DNA from: Thiopseudomonas acetoxidans
Lineage (GTDB): Bacteria > Pseudomonadota > Gammaproteobacteria > Pseudomonadales > Pseudomonadaceae
Direction: 5' to 3'
Length of the DNA stretch: 64,000 nt
Assembly: GCF_030362935.1 (NCBI RefSeq)
Contig: NZ_JAUCDY010000005.1
Span: 1-64,000, forward strand
Positions 7,272 through 16,057 of this stretch are shown here, one piece after another; the stretch's first letter is position 1, and the number at the start of each line of letters is the position of its first letter. Position numbers and translations under genes: made by a program. The notes below the pieces were generated by a model. That model had not been told where the DNA came from and made no database searches. It saw nothing but the letters and a program-made list of their open reading frames with translations.

Positions 7272-7672
7272 TCCATAAAGTGGGATAGCAGATAATCTCA
7301 GAATATACTTTTATATCAATCAAAAAAATACGAACTGCAAAGCGGTTCACATATATGCAATGTATCGCGAAGCAAGCCTGGTTTCTAGCAGCTGCTTCCT
7401 TGGCCTCCTGCTGTTGAAAAACACCACAGGTATTGTCAAAGCGTCTGAACAGGCAACAGCTTGGTTAACTGCGCTGACCAACAAACGCTTGAGGCAATAT
7501 GGCTCGCCGTCCGGTACGCCGACTGAGAGTAACCTACCTCGGTTTTTGATACCATGCGTGGCATGGAGCCTACAGGGATGTACTTGCGGCGTCTTTGCGT
7601 AATCAGGGTTCTCCGCCTAATCGCACAAACCACAAACATCACCACCCCCTTCAAACAAAAAAGAAAACTACC
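7272..7672. other. 401-bp intergenic region between exporter and metR
   Basis: The left part (7272-7350) is AT-rich and should hold the exporter promoter on the minus strand, though I see no clean box. The right part holds the dispersed element listed at 7551-7600. A short frame on each strand crosses the region, but neither has a ribosome site or protein-like composition, so no gene is called. Confidence 0.6.
7551..7600. repeat. Short dispersed gammaproteobacterial intergenic element
   Basis: The stretch has a small palindrome (CCATGCGTGGCATGG) followed by AGCCTACAGGGATGTACTTG and CGGCGTCTTTGCG. I recall close variants between genes in many gammaproteobacteria (palindrome, then a GGATGTA-like block, then GGCGT). 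Only one copy was noticed in this window, so the repeat status rests on memory. Confidence 0.4.
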
Positions 7673-8599
7673 ATGTTAGAAATCCGCCATTTAAAAACCC
7701 TAATTGCCCTGCGTGATGCCGACAGCATGGTTGATGCCGCCGAGCGCCTGCACCTAACTCAGTCCGCGCTGTCGCACCAGTTCAAGGAACTGGAAGAGCG
7801 CCTCGGCATGCAGTTATTTGTGCGCAAAACCAAACCCGTACGCTTTACTAGCGCCGGATTACGTTTGCTTAAACTGGCTGATGAAGTGCTGCCCCTGATG
7901 CGTGCAGCCGAGCGTGATATCGCCCGCTTACAAGGCGGTAACGCCGGACGCCTGCATATGGCGATTGAATGCCACAGCTGTTTCCAATGGCTCATGCCCA
8001 CCATTGACCAATTCCGCGAGGCATGGCCTGAAGTTGAATTAGACTTATCATCTGGCTTTTCCTTTGCTCCTCTACCCGCCTTGGCCCGTGGAGACTTAGA
8101 TTTGGTGGTTACTGCTGATCCGATCGAGCTCACCGGCATCAGCTATATCCCTCTGTTTACCTACGAAGCCTTGCTGGCCGTTTCTAAGCAACACCCCTTA
8201 GCGCAAAAAGCTTTTATAGAGCCGCAGGACTTAGCCACAGAGGTGCTAATCACCTATCCGGTGGAGCGCGACCGCTTGGATGTGTTTAATCACTTTTTAG
8301 AGCCAGCCGATGTCGAACCCGTTAGCGTACGCACGGCAGAATTGACGATTATGATGATGCAACTGGTGGCCAGTGGCCGCGGGGTGAGCTGCCTGCCGAA
8401 TTGGGCGCTGCACGAATACAGCTCAAAAGGCTATGTCAGCACCTGTCACATGGGGGAGAAAGGCTTGTTTTCTACGCTGTATGCAGCCGTGCGTACAGAT
8501 ATGTTAGAAGCTGCGTTTATGCAAGATTTCTTGCTGACCGCCAAGGACACATCTTTTACCACCCTGGCGGGCGTTATCGCGGCAAAAGAAGAATTATGA
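7673..8599 (+). CDS. metR: LysR-family regulator, MetR-like
   Basis: A 308-residue LysR-type regulator. Residues 1-60 form the winged helix-turn-helix (MLEIRHLKTLIALRDADSMV, then AERLHLTQSALSHQFKELEE). The remainder is a periplasmic-binding-type effector domain. The specific wording (AIECHSCFQWLMP, GRGVSCLPNWAL) is that of MetR, the activator of methionine synthesis genes that responds to homocysteine. The ATG at 7673 starts the conserved domain; the frame runs further upstream but without homology. It is convergent with erdR and their ends overlap by 6 bases. No metE or metF lies nearby. Confidence 0.8.
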   Translation: MLEIRHLKTLIALRDADSMVDAAERLHLTQSALSHQFKELEERLGMQLFVRKTKPVRFTSAGLRLLKLADEVLPLMRAAERDIARLQGGNAGRLHMAIECHSCFQWLMPTIDQFREAWPEVELDLSSGFSFAPLPALARGDLDLVVTADPIELTGISYIPLFTYEALLAVSKQHPLAQKAFIEPQDLATEVLITYPVERDRLDVFNHFLEPADVEPVSVRTAELTIMMMQLVASGRGVSCLPNWALHEYSSKGYVSTCHMGEKGLFSTLYAAVRTDMLEAAFMQDFLLTAKDTSFTTLAGVIAAKEEL

Positions 8600-9247
8600 C
8601 GACTGCGGAATGGATTCCATCTGCTGTAACAATAGCGCTGCTTGGGTACGAGTACGAACGTTTAACTTGCGGAAAATCGCCGTTACGTGTGCTTTAACCG
8701 TTGCTTCTGACACATTAAGGTCGTAGGCGATTTGTTTATTCAGCAAGCCATCACACACCATGGTCAAGACACGAAACTGCTGCGGCGTTAAGCTGGCCAA
8801 GCCTTCGCTGGCTGCTTTTTCTTCTTCGGTAACTGCTGCAGTAGCTGCGGTTTGACTAGGCCACCAAACATCGCCATCTAAAACAGTTTGCACAGCTTTT
8901 TGGATATCTTCTAACGGACTTGATTTAGGAATAAAGCCGCTGGCACCGAATTCACGCGCACGTGCCATTACTGTTGTTTCTTCCTGCGCTGAAATCATTA
9001 CCACAGGAACCTGCGGATACTGACCGCGCAATAAAACCAGACCCGAAAAGCCATGAGCACCCGGCATGTTTAAATCCAACAACACCAGATCCCAATCAGA
9101 TTTTTCAAGCAAACGCGCTTCCAGCTGCGCAATACTTTCAGCTTCGACCAAACGAATATTGGCACCCAAAGAAATCGTCAGTGCTTGATGTAAAGCACTA
9201 CGGAACAATGGATGATCGTCAGCGATGAGTATTTCATAGGCAGCCAT
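8594..9247 (-). CDS. erdR: NarL/LuxR-type response regulator, ErdR-like
   Basis: A 217-residue two-component response regulator. The receiver domain covers about residues 5-120 (acidic pocket ADDH, phosphoacceptor Asp in LVLLDLNMPG, Lys in FIPKSSP). A LuxR-type helix-turn-helix covers about 150-212 (LTPQQFRVLTMVCDGLLNKQ, then SEATVKAHVTAIFRKL). Length and sequence match ErdR of pseudomonads, a regulator of acetate and ethanol metabolism genes. No sensor kinase is adjacent, which is usual for this regulator. The name is from recalled similarity. Confidence 0.75.
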   Translation of the reverse strand: MAAYEILIADDHPLFRSALHQALTISLGANIRLVEAESIAQLEARLLEKSDWDLVLLDLNMPGAHGFSGLVLLRGQYPQVPVVMISAQEETTVMARAREFGASGFIPKSSPLEDIQKAVQTVLDGDVWWPSQTAATAAVTEEEKAASEGLASLTPQQFRVLTMVCDGLLNKQIAYDLNVSEATVKAHVTAIFRKLNVRTRTQAALLLQQMESIPQSS

Positions 9248-9411
9248 GAGTTAATATCCTAAATTTGTATAATAACCTTGCGCAAATTGCAGCGCTTACC
9301 TTATACGAAGGAATACATTAGCACAAGACTAAATGACCAAACCGCATTCCACGTATACTAATTAAAAAAACAACTAACCATTTGACTCGCAAGCATTTAT
9401 TATTTTAAACC

Positions 9412-10326
9412 ATGCAAAATAAACGCCTATTGGCCAATCTATTCATGCTCACTGCCGCCATAATCTGGGGTGGTGCTTTGGTTGCACAGCGTATCGGCAT
9501 GGATGATATTGGCCCTTTATTATTTTCCGGTATTCGTTTTAGTTTGGGCGCCGCAGTAGTACTGCCTTTTTTACTCTATCGACGCCATAAAGCCCTTGTC
9601 CAAGGTCAATTTTTAAACGCTGGGCTACTGCGCGCCGGCTTGCTGCTTGGCCTACTCTTAACGCTGGGCATTAACTTACAGCAAGTCGGCCTGCTATATA
9701 CCAAGGTTTCCAACGCCGGTTTTATCAGCGGCCTATATGTAATTTTCGTACCCTTAATAGGCCTGCTATTTGGCATACGTACCGGGTTCGGTGTATGGCT
9801 TGGCGCACTGATGGCCGTGGCTGGGTTATATATGCTCAGCGTACAGGACAGTCTCGCCATCGCTCGTGGTGATTGGCTGCAGCTAACGGGTGCTCTGGTC
9901 TGGGCGTTACATGTACTGGCGCTGGGCTATTTCGCCAAACGCTACGACCCGTTACGCCTAGCTTTTATACAGTTTTTGCTTTGCGCGGTAGCCAGCTTAA
10001 GCGCAGCCGCTTACTTTGAAACCATGGTTTGGCAAAACATCAAACAGGCCATTCCCGCTCTTGCCTATGCAGGAATCCTTTCTGTTGGCGTTGGATTTAG
10101 CCTGCAAGCGATTGCACAAAAGCATGCTAAAGCTGCCCATGCCGCCATCATTTTATCTTTAGAGGGCGTCTTTGCTGCACTGGCTGCTATGCTATTTTTG
10201 AACGAAATCCTAAACAGCAAAGGCTATTTTGGCGCGGCTTTAATGCTGACTGGCATGCTCGTAGCTCAGCTGTGGCCACATAACACAACCAAAGAAGTGA
10301 CTAATCTGCCCGGCGCGCACCCGTGA
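9412..10326 (+). CDS. EamA-family (DMT) transporter
   Basis: A 304-residue inner-membrane protein with about ten transmembrane helices in two EamA repeats; the first opens with LFMLTAAIIWGGALVAQRI and the second follows near residue 150. The family exports small metabolites such as amino acids, but the substrate cannot be read from sequence. The stop codon (TGA at 10324-10326) is the first base triplet of a fragment of the short inverted-repeat element, so the extreme C-terminus may have been altered by that insertion. Confidence 0.85.
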   Translation: MQNKRLLANLFMLTAAIIWGGALVAQRIGMDDIGPLLFSGIRFSLGAAVVLPFLLYRRHKALVQGQFLNAGLLRAGLLLGLLLTLGINLQQVGLLYTKVSNAGFISGLYVIFVPLIGLLFGIRTGFGVWLGALMAVAGLYMLSVQDSLAIARGDWLQLTGALVWALHVLALGYFAKRYDPLRLAFIQFLLCAVASLSAAAYFETMVWQNIKQAIPALAYAGILSVGVGFSLQAIAQKHAKAAHAAIILSLEGVFAALAAMLFLNEILNSKGYFGAALMLTGMLVAQLWPHNTTKEVTNLPGAHP

Positions 10327-10380
10327 GTATGTTTTTAACACGGTGGTAGCTAAGCAGGTAATTATTCAGGGGCTCCTTTA
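10324..10380 (-). repeat. Inverted-repeat element, partial copy between two stop codons
   Basis: The sequence from GAGTATGTTTTTAACACGG through GGTAGCTAAGCAGG to TTATTCAGGGGCTCCTTTA matches one end of the full elements at 22500-22645 and 38581-38726. It fills the whole gap between the stop of the EamA gene and the stop of yajQ, and the yajQ TAA is at its outer edge. Confidence 0.75.
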
Positions 10381-10857
10381 GTCACGGAAGTTAGTGAACT
10401 GCAGCGGCAAGCCTAAAGACTCACCACGCAACAACGCCATAACCTCTTGCAAGTCATCACGTTTTTTACCTGTTACGCGCACCTGCTCACCCTGAATAGA
10501 GGCTTGAACCTTAAGCTTGGCGTCCTTAATAACAGTGACTATTTTTTTTGCCAGCTCCTTATCGATACCTTCGCGCAGAATAACTTCTTGCTTTACTACT
10601 TTCCCAGAAGCATAAGCATCTTTGTATTCAAGGCATTGGATATCGATTTTGCGTTTTACCAGTGCAAGTTTAATGATCTCGATCACTTGCTCCAGCATAA
10701 AGTCAGCTTCAGCGGTAATGGTAATGGTTTTATCACTGAGCTCTAAGCTAGCCTTACCACGCAAATCATAACGGCGCTCTAACTCTTTGGCTGCGTTGTC
10801 TGCGGCATTGGTTATCTCGTGCTTATCCAGCTCTGATACCACATCAAAAGACGGCAT
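10378..10857 (-). CDS. yajQ: YajQ-family nucleotide-binding protein
   Basis: A 159-residue cytoplasmic protein of the DUF520 family, full length (MPSFDVVSELDKHEITNAAD at the start, FTNFRD at the end). YajQ proteins bind nucleotides; a Xanthomonas member binds cyclic di-GMP, and others have been linked to phage infection and RNA binding. The next gene, divergent at 11006, is a GGDEF-type response regulator, the same pairing I recall in P. aeruginosa. The stop codon coincides with the end of an inverted-repeat element fragment. Confidence 0.9.
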   Translation of the reverse strand: MPSFDVVSELDKHEITNAADNAAKELERRYDLRGKASLELSDKTITITAEADFMLEQVIEIIKLALVKRKIDIQCLEYKDAYASGKVVKQEVILREGIDKELAKKIVTVIKDAKLKVQASIQGEQVRVTGKKRDDLQEVMALLRGESLGLPLQFTNFRD

Positions 10858-11005
10858 CTTTGGTCTCCACTTTTAAAACATTGTAGTTAGCGTCACAATT
10901 AACAGTTTGCGCGCTTGCGATTATAATATTCCAGCATTATAAAACATGCTGTAACGCTTATTATTTTATAAACTTTTACGTAACTATAAATTAAGAGAAC
11001 GATTT

Positions 11006-11974
11006 ATGCCAAGCTCTCGTCTGAGCATTATAGTTGTGGATGATGCCAAATTCTCTAGTGTGGTGGTTGGACGCGCGCTCAGCCAAGCTGGGTATACCGA
11101 TATTCGCTTTGCCAGCAGCGCTAACGAAGCACTCAAACTTATGGAAGAACGCCCAGCCGGAATCCTGCTTGCAGACTGGCTGATGCCGGAAATGGATGGT
11201 TTGGAGCTCACCAAAAAAATTCGTTCCAAAGACGACGCAAAAGGTCACTATACCTATGTGATTTTACTCACAGGCAAAGAAGGTGACGACGCGCTGGTTG
11301 AAGCCTTTGATCAGGGTGTGGACGATTTTATTAGTAAATCAGTGATGAACGAACAGCTAGTGCCTAGAGTATATGCTGCTAATCGTCTTTACAGCACATT
11401 GCTTAAATTAATGCATGAAAAACATCTACTGGCACATAACCTACAACGCATTGAAGCGGTTAATCTTACTGATCCTCTGACGGGGCTGGGTAATCGTCGT
11501 CTAATCATGCAGCAGCTTAAAAAAAGTCTGCGCCAGCTTGAAGCACGTGGTGGCACACTCTGTTATCTGCTTGTTCATATTGATAACTTAACAGCCTACA
11601 ACAAGCAGTACGGCAAACGTATCCATCGTGAGCTGTTGCAAAGTATTGCCAGCCGTTTACAGCAACTGGTGCGCCCGCTAGACACCTTAGTGCGCCTCGA
11701 TAGCAATCAGTTTGCTATGCTCACCTTGCTGCCCAAACAGCAGGAGTGCTCATCGAACACCTTCAAAAGACTGCACGATGGCTTAAACCTTAAGGCCTTT
11801 AAAACAAGCGAGGGTTTTCTTAGCGTTCAGGCCAATCTGAGCTTAGTCACTATGCGCTCCATTGCTTTACCTAGCGTTCCAGAAAAAATCATGGAACTAG
11901 CCAAAAACAACCTTGATTACGCACGCAACAGCGGCAGAGTCCATTTGGAAGTGATAAAACACTCACTCGTATGA
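11006..11974 (+). CDS. Response regulator with degenerate GGDEF domain
   Basis: A 322-residue protein. Residues 5-125 are a receiver domain (IVVDDAKFS, phosphoacceptor Asp in LLADWLMPEMDG, Lys in ISKS). About 155-315 is GGDEF-like, opening with LTDPLTGLGNRRLIMQQL. The active-site loop reads VRLDSNQFAML where GGDEF or GGEEF is expected, so the catalytic residues are missing and diguanylate cyclase activity is unlikely. It may instead bind nucleotide or a partner. The last codon overlaps the start of panE (ATGA), so the two are co-transcribed. Confidence 0.8.
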   Translation: MPSSRLSIIVVDDAKFSSVVVGRALSQAGYTDIRFASSANEALKLMEERPAGILLADWLMPEMDGLELTKKIRSKDDAKGHYTYVILLTGKEGDDALVEAFDQGVDDFISKSVMNEQLVPRVYAANRLYSTLLKLMHEKHLLAHNLQRIEAVNLTDPLTGLGNRRLIMQQLKKSLRQLEARGGTLCYLLVHIDNLTAYNKQYGKRIHRELLQSIASRLQQLVRPLDTLVRLDSNQFAMLTLLPKQQECSSNTFKRLHDGLNLKAFKTSEGFLSVQANLSLVTMRSIALPSVPEKIMELAKNNLDYARNSGRVHLEVIKHSLV

Positions 11975-12894
11975 GTTGGCATATTTTAGGTCCCGGCAGC
12001 CTTGGCTGCCTGTGGGCTGCACGCCTAAGCCAAGCGCACATACCTGCCAGCCTAATCCTGCGCAATCAACACCGCTTGGCTGCCCTACAACGCCAAGGTA
12101 ACCAAATCAGCTATCTTGCCTACGGGCAAAGCAGTCCACTAGATATTGCTATCAATGCGCAGCTGGCCAGTCATCCACAGCCTATAGAAAGATTAATCGT
12201 TGCCTGCAAAGCCTATGATGCGGTGGCTGCAGTTGAATCAGTCAAAACGCGCCTTAGCTCAAACAGCGGTGTGTTCTTGCTGCAAAACGGTATGGGCAGT
12301 CAACAGGCTATCGCGCAGTTATTACCGGGCATTCGGGTAATTGCTGCTAGTTCCACAGAAGGCGCTTTTCTAACCCAGCCGTTCCACTGCACACATGCAG
12401 GTCAAGGAACCACGCTACTCGGCGATTTAGTCCACACTCAACCTGAGCCTACTTGCTTGCGCGACTGGCAGCAGGCGCAGATTTCGTATCAATGGACAGA
12501 TACTATTCTGGCAGCCTTGTGGCGTAAGCTGGCCATCAACTGCCTGATTAACCCGCTGACTGTTTTGTATCAGTGTAAAAACGGACAGCTCACCCAGCAG
12601 ACTGAACGCTTGACTGCGCTAGCCCATGAGTTGGCACAGCTGTTAAGTGCGGCGGGTTACCCTTGCACCGCAGAGGATGTGTTTGCACAGTGCCTGCAGG
12701 TCATCCAGAATACAGCGCAGAACACTTCTTCCATGCTGCAGGATGTGCTCAATCAAAGGCGTACCGAAATCAGCTATATAACAGGGTTCGCCTTGGCGCA
12801 AAGCCAACAGCTAGGCACCTCACACCGCGCCTTACTGGACTTACACAGCCAGTTACAAGCGCGACTGCAGCAACTGGGTTTACCTCTAGATTAG
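11971..12894 (+). CDS. panE: 2-dehydropantoate 2-reductase
   Basis: A 307-residue NADPH-dependent ketopantoate reductase, which makes pantoate for pantothenate and coenzyme A. The N-terminal Rossmann motif is ILGPGSLGCLWAARL. KAYD near residue 75 and the LWRKLAINCLINPLTVLY segment (catalytic Lys region) are present, with a conserved Asn and Ser in the C-terminal helical domain (TSSMLQDV). It overlaps the upstream response-regulator gene by 4 bases and is followed after 10 bases by the adenosyltransferase gene. Confidence 0.85.
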   Translation: MSWHILGPGSLGCLWAARLSQAHIPASLILRNQHRLAALQRQGNQISYLAYGQSSPLDIAINAQLASHPQPIERLIVACKAYDAVAAVESVKTRLSSNSGVFLLQNGMGSQQAIAQLLPGIRVIAASSTEGAFLTQPFHCTHAGQGTTLLGDLVHTQPEPTCLRDWQQAQISYQWTDTILAALWRKLAINCLINPLTVLYQCKNGQLTQQTERLTALAHELAQLLSAAGYPCTAEDVFAQCLQVIQNTAQNTSSMLQDVLNQRRTEISYITGFALAQSQQLGTSHRALLDLHSQLQARLQQLGLPLD

Positions 12895-12904
12895 GCACAG
12901 CAAC

Positions 12905-13480
12905 ATGGGTTATCGCATCAGTAAAGTCTATACCGGCACCGGCGACGCAGGTACGACTGGCATGGCCGACGGACAACGTTTGGCCAAAAGTCATCCTCGC
13001 ATTGAAACCATTGGCGAGCTGGATATGCTCAACAGTCAGCTAGGATTGTTATTAGCACAGTTGCAGCTACAGGGTTTAACCGATATTTTCGATTCATTAG
13101 CACCTTACCAGCACCTGTTATTTGATCTGGGCGGTGAGCTGGCGATGCCTGAATATCAGGTGTTGCAGGCGGCACACATTCAACAGTTAGAAACACTAAT
13201 TGACCGCTGGGCTGAGCAATTGTCGCCGCTGAAAGATTTTATTTTACCCGGCGGCTCGGTGTTGATTGCCCAAGCGCATATCTGTCGTTGTGCAGCGCGT
13301 ACGGCTGAGCGGCGCTGTCAGTTGTTACATGAACACGAGCCTTTGCGCGCTGAAGTATTAGGGTTTATTAATCGTTTATCCGATGTGTTTTTTGTTGCCG
13401 CACGCATGATTGCTTTGCATGAGGCCAGTCATGAAGTTCTTTGGCAAGCACAACCTGCGCCCGTGGTGAGCAATGAATAA
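12905..13480 (+). CDS. PduO-type ATP:cob(I)alamin adenosyltransferase
   Basis: A 191-residue enzyme that transfers the adenosyl group of ATP to cob(I)alamin to make coenzyme B12. The N-terminal ATP motif (KVYTGTGDAGTTGMADGQR) and the conserved helix with RRCQL and FINRLSDVFFVAAR are present and the length is normal. It overlaps the downstream mutT-thiE gene by 8 bases. It forms part of a four-gene plus-strand run from 11006 with no clear common pathway beyond cofactor metabolism. Confidence 0.9.
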   Translation: MGYRISKVYTGTGDAGTTGMADGQRLAKSHPRIETIGELDMLNSQLGLLLAQLQLQGLTDIFDSLAPYQHLLFDLGGELAMPEYQVLQAAHIQQLETLIDRWAEQLSPLKDFILPGGSVLIAQAHICRCAARTAERRCQLLHEHEPLRAEVLGFINRLSDVFFVAARMIALHEASHEVLWQAQPAPVVSNE

Positions 13481-14417
13481 ACAGCTGCATGTCGCCGTGG
13501 CGGTGATTGAAGATACCCAAGGGCGTATTTTGCTGACCCAGCGTGCTGCGGATAAACACCAAGGCGGTTTGTGGGAGTTTCCTGGCGGCAAATGCGAAGC
13601 GGGAGAGTCGGTATTGCAGGCGCTGGCCCGCGAACTGCAGGAAGAGTTGGGCATCGAGGTCGTCAATGCCGAGCCTTTGATTCAAATCCCCTATCAATAC
13701 CCTGAGTTAAACGTGTTGCTGGATGTGCATCGCGTCACGGCGTATCGCGGTGACGCGCACGGCGCTGAGGGTCAACCGATGCAGTGGGTGGCGAAGGCGC
13801 AACTGCAGCAGATTGCTTTTCCAGCGGCGAATCGCCCCATCGTTTGCGCCGTGCAACTGCCGCAGCAGTATTTGGTCACCCCAACGGGACTGGATGCAGA
13901 GGCACTGTATCAGGGCGTGATGCGGGCAGCAGCGCAAGGAATTGAGCTGGTGCAGTTACGGGCGCCTGAGTTAAGTGAGCAGGCGTATTTTGCCTTAGTG
14001 GAGCGGCTATTGCAGGCATTGCCCGTAAGCTGCCGCTTATTGATTAAAGGCAGTTGGGCGCAGGTGCAGGATTATGAGCAGGCCGGCTGGCACCTGACCA
14101 GCGCGCAACTGGAACAGTTTGCGCAGCAGTCTGAGCGGCCCTTGCCAAGCAATCGTTGGCTGGCGGTTTCGTGTCATAACGCACAGCAGCTGGCTTGGGC
14201 GACGCAGATTAGCGCGGATTTTGCCTGTTTATCACCCGTGCAGGCCACTGCCAGCCACCCAGATGCGCAGCCTTTAGGCTGGGCTGCGACGGCTGAATTA
14301 ATCGCTGAGGCACAAGTGCCTGTTTACCTGCTCGGCGGCTTGCAGCCAAGCGACTTAACCCAAGCCTTCATCATCGGCGCCCAAGGCATCGCCGCCATCC
14401 GTGGACTGTGGTCGTAA
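13473..14417 (+). CDS. Nudix hydrolase (MutT type) fused to ThiE-like domain
   Basis: A 314-residue two-domain protein. Residues 1-130 are a MutT-type Nudix domain with a complete Nudix box (GGKCEAGESVLQALARELQE then ELGI), expected to remove oxidised dGTP from the nucleotide pool. Residues about 135-312 resemble thiamine-phosphate synthase (LVTPTGLDAEALYQGVMRAA, QLRAPELSEQAYF, ending VPVYLLGGLQPSD and GIAAIRGLW). The thiamine half lacks much of the usual pyrophosphate-binding sequence, so its activity is doubtful. This fusion is standard in pseudomonads. It is convergent with argJ. Confidence 0.85.
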   Translation: MNKQLHVAVAVIEDTQGRILLTQRAADKHQGGLWEFPGGKCEAGESVLQALARELQEELGIEVVNAEPLIQIPYQYPELNVLLDVHRVTAYRGDAHGAEGQPMQWVAKAQLQQIAFPAANRPIVCAVQLPQQYLVTPTGLDAEALYQGVMRAAAQGIELVQLRAPELSEQAYFALVERLLQALPVSCRLLIKGSWAQVQDYEQAGWHLTSAQLEQFAQQSERPLPSNRWLAVSCHNAQQLAWATQISADFACLSPVQATASHPDAQPLGWAATAELIAEAQVPVYLLGGLQPSDLTQAFIIGAQGIAAIRGLWS

Positions 14418-14443
14418 GCTGCCTTGTTAAGCCCAATTTCTAC

Positions 14444-14740
14444 TGCGGGAGCGCAGTCTTGTGGGAGCGCAGCTTCTGCGCGATGCGAACGATAAAACCA
14501 ACGCAAGTGCTGCCGGAAAACCCATCTGCTTCTGGCAATGGGGACGAGCAGCAAGCTTCAGCGCTTCCGGCTAATCCCAATCGCGCAAAAGTTGCGCTCC
14601 CACCAAAAACCGTTACGCGCATTGCATTCGAACGCAGATTACACCTGCAACCACAGCTCCGCCTTGCGCGAAGCTGTGGAATGCTCCCCTAAAGCTGCAC
14701 TCCAATAGCGCTCCAATAGGGGTTAAGATGCGCTCCAACA
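14444..14740. repeat. REP-like repeat cluster between mutT-thiE and argJ
   Basis: The 329-base gap holds no gene but several copies of a REP-type unit. GTGGGAGCGCAGCTTCTGCG at 14461 and the inverted partner CGCAAAAGTTGCGCTCCCAC ending at 14603 form a pair. A third half-unit lies at 14444-14460, and degenerate GCGCTCCAA units follow at about 14707-14745. A separate hairpin (CCACAGCT and AGCTGTGG arms) is at about 14651-14680. This resembles the Pseudomonas REP family, usually found between convergent genes. Confidence 0.75.
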
Positions 14741-14746
14741 GGAGTC

Positions 14747-15961
14747 TTAGGTTCTGTACTCAGCGTTGATGCGTACATATTCATGGGACAAGTCCGTGGT
14801 CCAGATCGTTTCACTACACTCACCGCGTCCCAGCTCAATACGGATCAGGATCTCCTCCTGCTGCATCACCGCAGCGCCCTGCTCCTCGGTATAGGATGCG
14901 GCACGGCCACCATCACGCACAATGCAGACGTCATTGAGGAACACATTGACCTTTTCCTGCTCCAAAGCCGGCACACCAGCATAACCGACAGCCGCCACAA
15001 TACGCCCCCAGTTGGGATCGGAGGCAAACAGCGCCGTCTTGATCAGCGGCGAATGGGCGACTGCATAGGCCACATCCAGACATTCCTGCACGTTGCCGCC
15101 CTGCTCCACTTGCACGGTGACAAATTTGGTTGCGCCTTCGCCATCACGCACAATCGCCTGCGCCAGCTGCATGGCTACAGCACAGACCGCATCACGCAAT
15201 TTCTGATACAGCTCGCCTTCGGCTTGGTCGATAGCTGGCCCAGTCTGACCGGTGGCAATCAGCATAAAGCTGTCATTGGTCGAGGTATCGCCATCAATGG
15301 TAATGCGGTTAAAGGACAAGTCTGCCGCCTCCTTCACCAGCGCCTGCAACAACGGGCCAGCCACGCAGGCATCAGTAGCCACATACCCCAGCATGGTGGC
15401 CATATTGGGGCGGATCATGCCGGCACCTTTGCTGATACCGGTGACAGTGAAAGTTTCGCCATCATGGGCAAACTGCACGCTGGCTCCCTTGGGCAGGGTA
15501 TCTGTGGTCATGATGCCTTCGCCGGCCAGATTCCAGTTGTCTTCACGCAAATCAGCCATGGCAGCCGGCAACGCGGCAGTAATTTTGTCCACCGGCAGCG
15601 GCTCGCCAATGACGCCTGTAGAAAACGGCAACACCTGCTCTACCGACACCTGAAAACTGTCCGCCACTGCTTGGCACACCTGCTGCGCTGCCACAAGACC
15701 GGGCTGGCCAGTGGCGGCGTTGGCATTGCCCGTATTGGTTACCAGAAAGCGTACTGGCTGGCCCAGACGCTGCTTGCATAGCTGCACAGGCGCGGCACAG
15801 AAAGCATTTTGGGTAAACACACCCGCCACTTGCGATCCTTCAGCGCAACGCATCAGCACCAGATCACGGCGGCCGACTTTTTTAATGCCAGCACTGGCTA
15901 TGCCTAACTCAAACCCTTTTACTGGATGCATTACCGGCATCGCTCCAAGACCCACCGCCAT
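14747..15961 (-). CDS. argJ: Bifunctional glutamate N-acetyltransferase / ornithine acetyltransferase
   Basis: A 404-residue protein that recycles the acetyl group between acetylornithine and glutamate in arginine synthesis. The self-cleavage site is present in KGAGMIRPNMATMLGY, where the Thr of ATML becomes the N-terminal nucleophile of the beta chain. TTDTLPKG and the C-terminal LSHEYVRINAEYRT are also as in the family. It lies downstream of secA on the same strand but behind a strong terminator, so it probably has its own promoter. Confidence 0.95.
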   Translation of the reverse strand: MAVGLGAMPVMHPVKGFELGIASAGIKKVGRRDLVLMRCAEGSQVAGVFTQNAFCAAPVQLCKQRLGQPVRFLVTNTGNANAATGQPGLVAAQQVCQAVADSFQVSVEQVLPFSTGVIGEPLPVDKITAALPAAMADLREDNWNLAGEGIMTTDTLPKGASVQFAHDGETFTVTGISKGAGMIRPNMATMLGYVATDACVAGPLLQALVKEAADLSFNRITIDGDTSTNDSFMLIATGQTGPAIDQAEGELYQKLRDAVCAVAMQLAQAIVRDGEGATKFVTVQVEQGGNVQECLDVAYAVAHSPLIKTALFASDPNWGRIVAAVGYAGVPALEQEKVNVFLNDVCIVRDGGRAASYTEEQGAAVMQQEEILIRIELGRGECSETIWTTDLSHEYVRINAEYRT

Positions 15962-15980
15962 GATATTTCTCCTATTAAAT

Positions 15981-16019
15981 AAAAAACGCCGCTTTTATCG
16001 ATAATAAAAACGGCGCTTA
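15981..16019 (-). terminator. Rho-independent terminator after secA
   Basis: On the minus strand a CGGCG/CGCCG stem, extended by about six A-T pairs after one mismatch, is followed by TTTTTTATTT. It lies 39 bases past the secA stop and just before argJ. Confidence 0.8.
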
Positions 16020-16057
16020 GTATGGGCTTACTTTTGTTTTTTTGACAAGCTCACTGC

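Noticed and set aside
7360..7602. Plus-strand frame of 80 codons upstream of metR
   Set aside because: No ribosome site, and its end is the dispersed intergenic element. Composition does not look like a protein.
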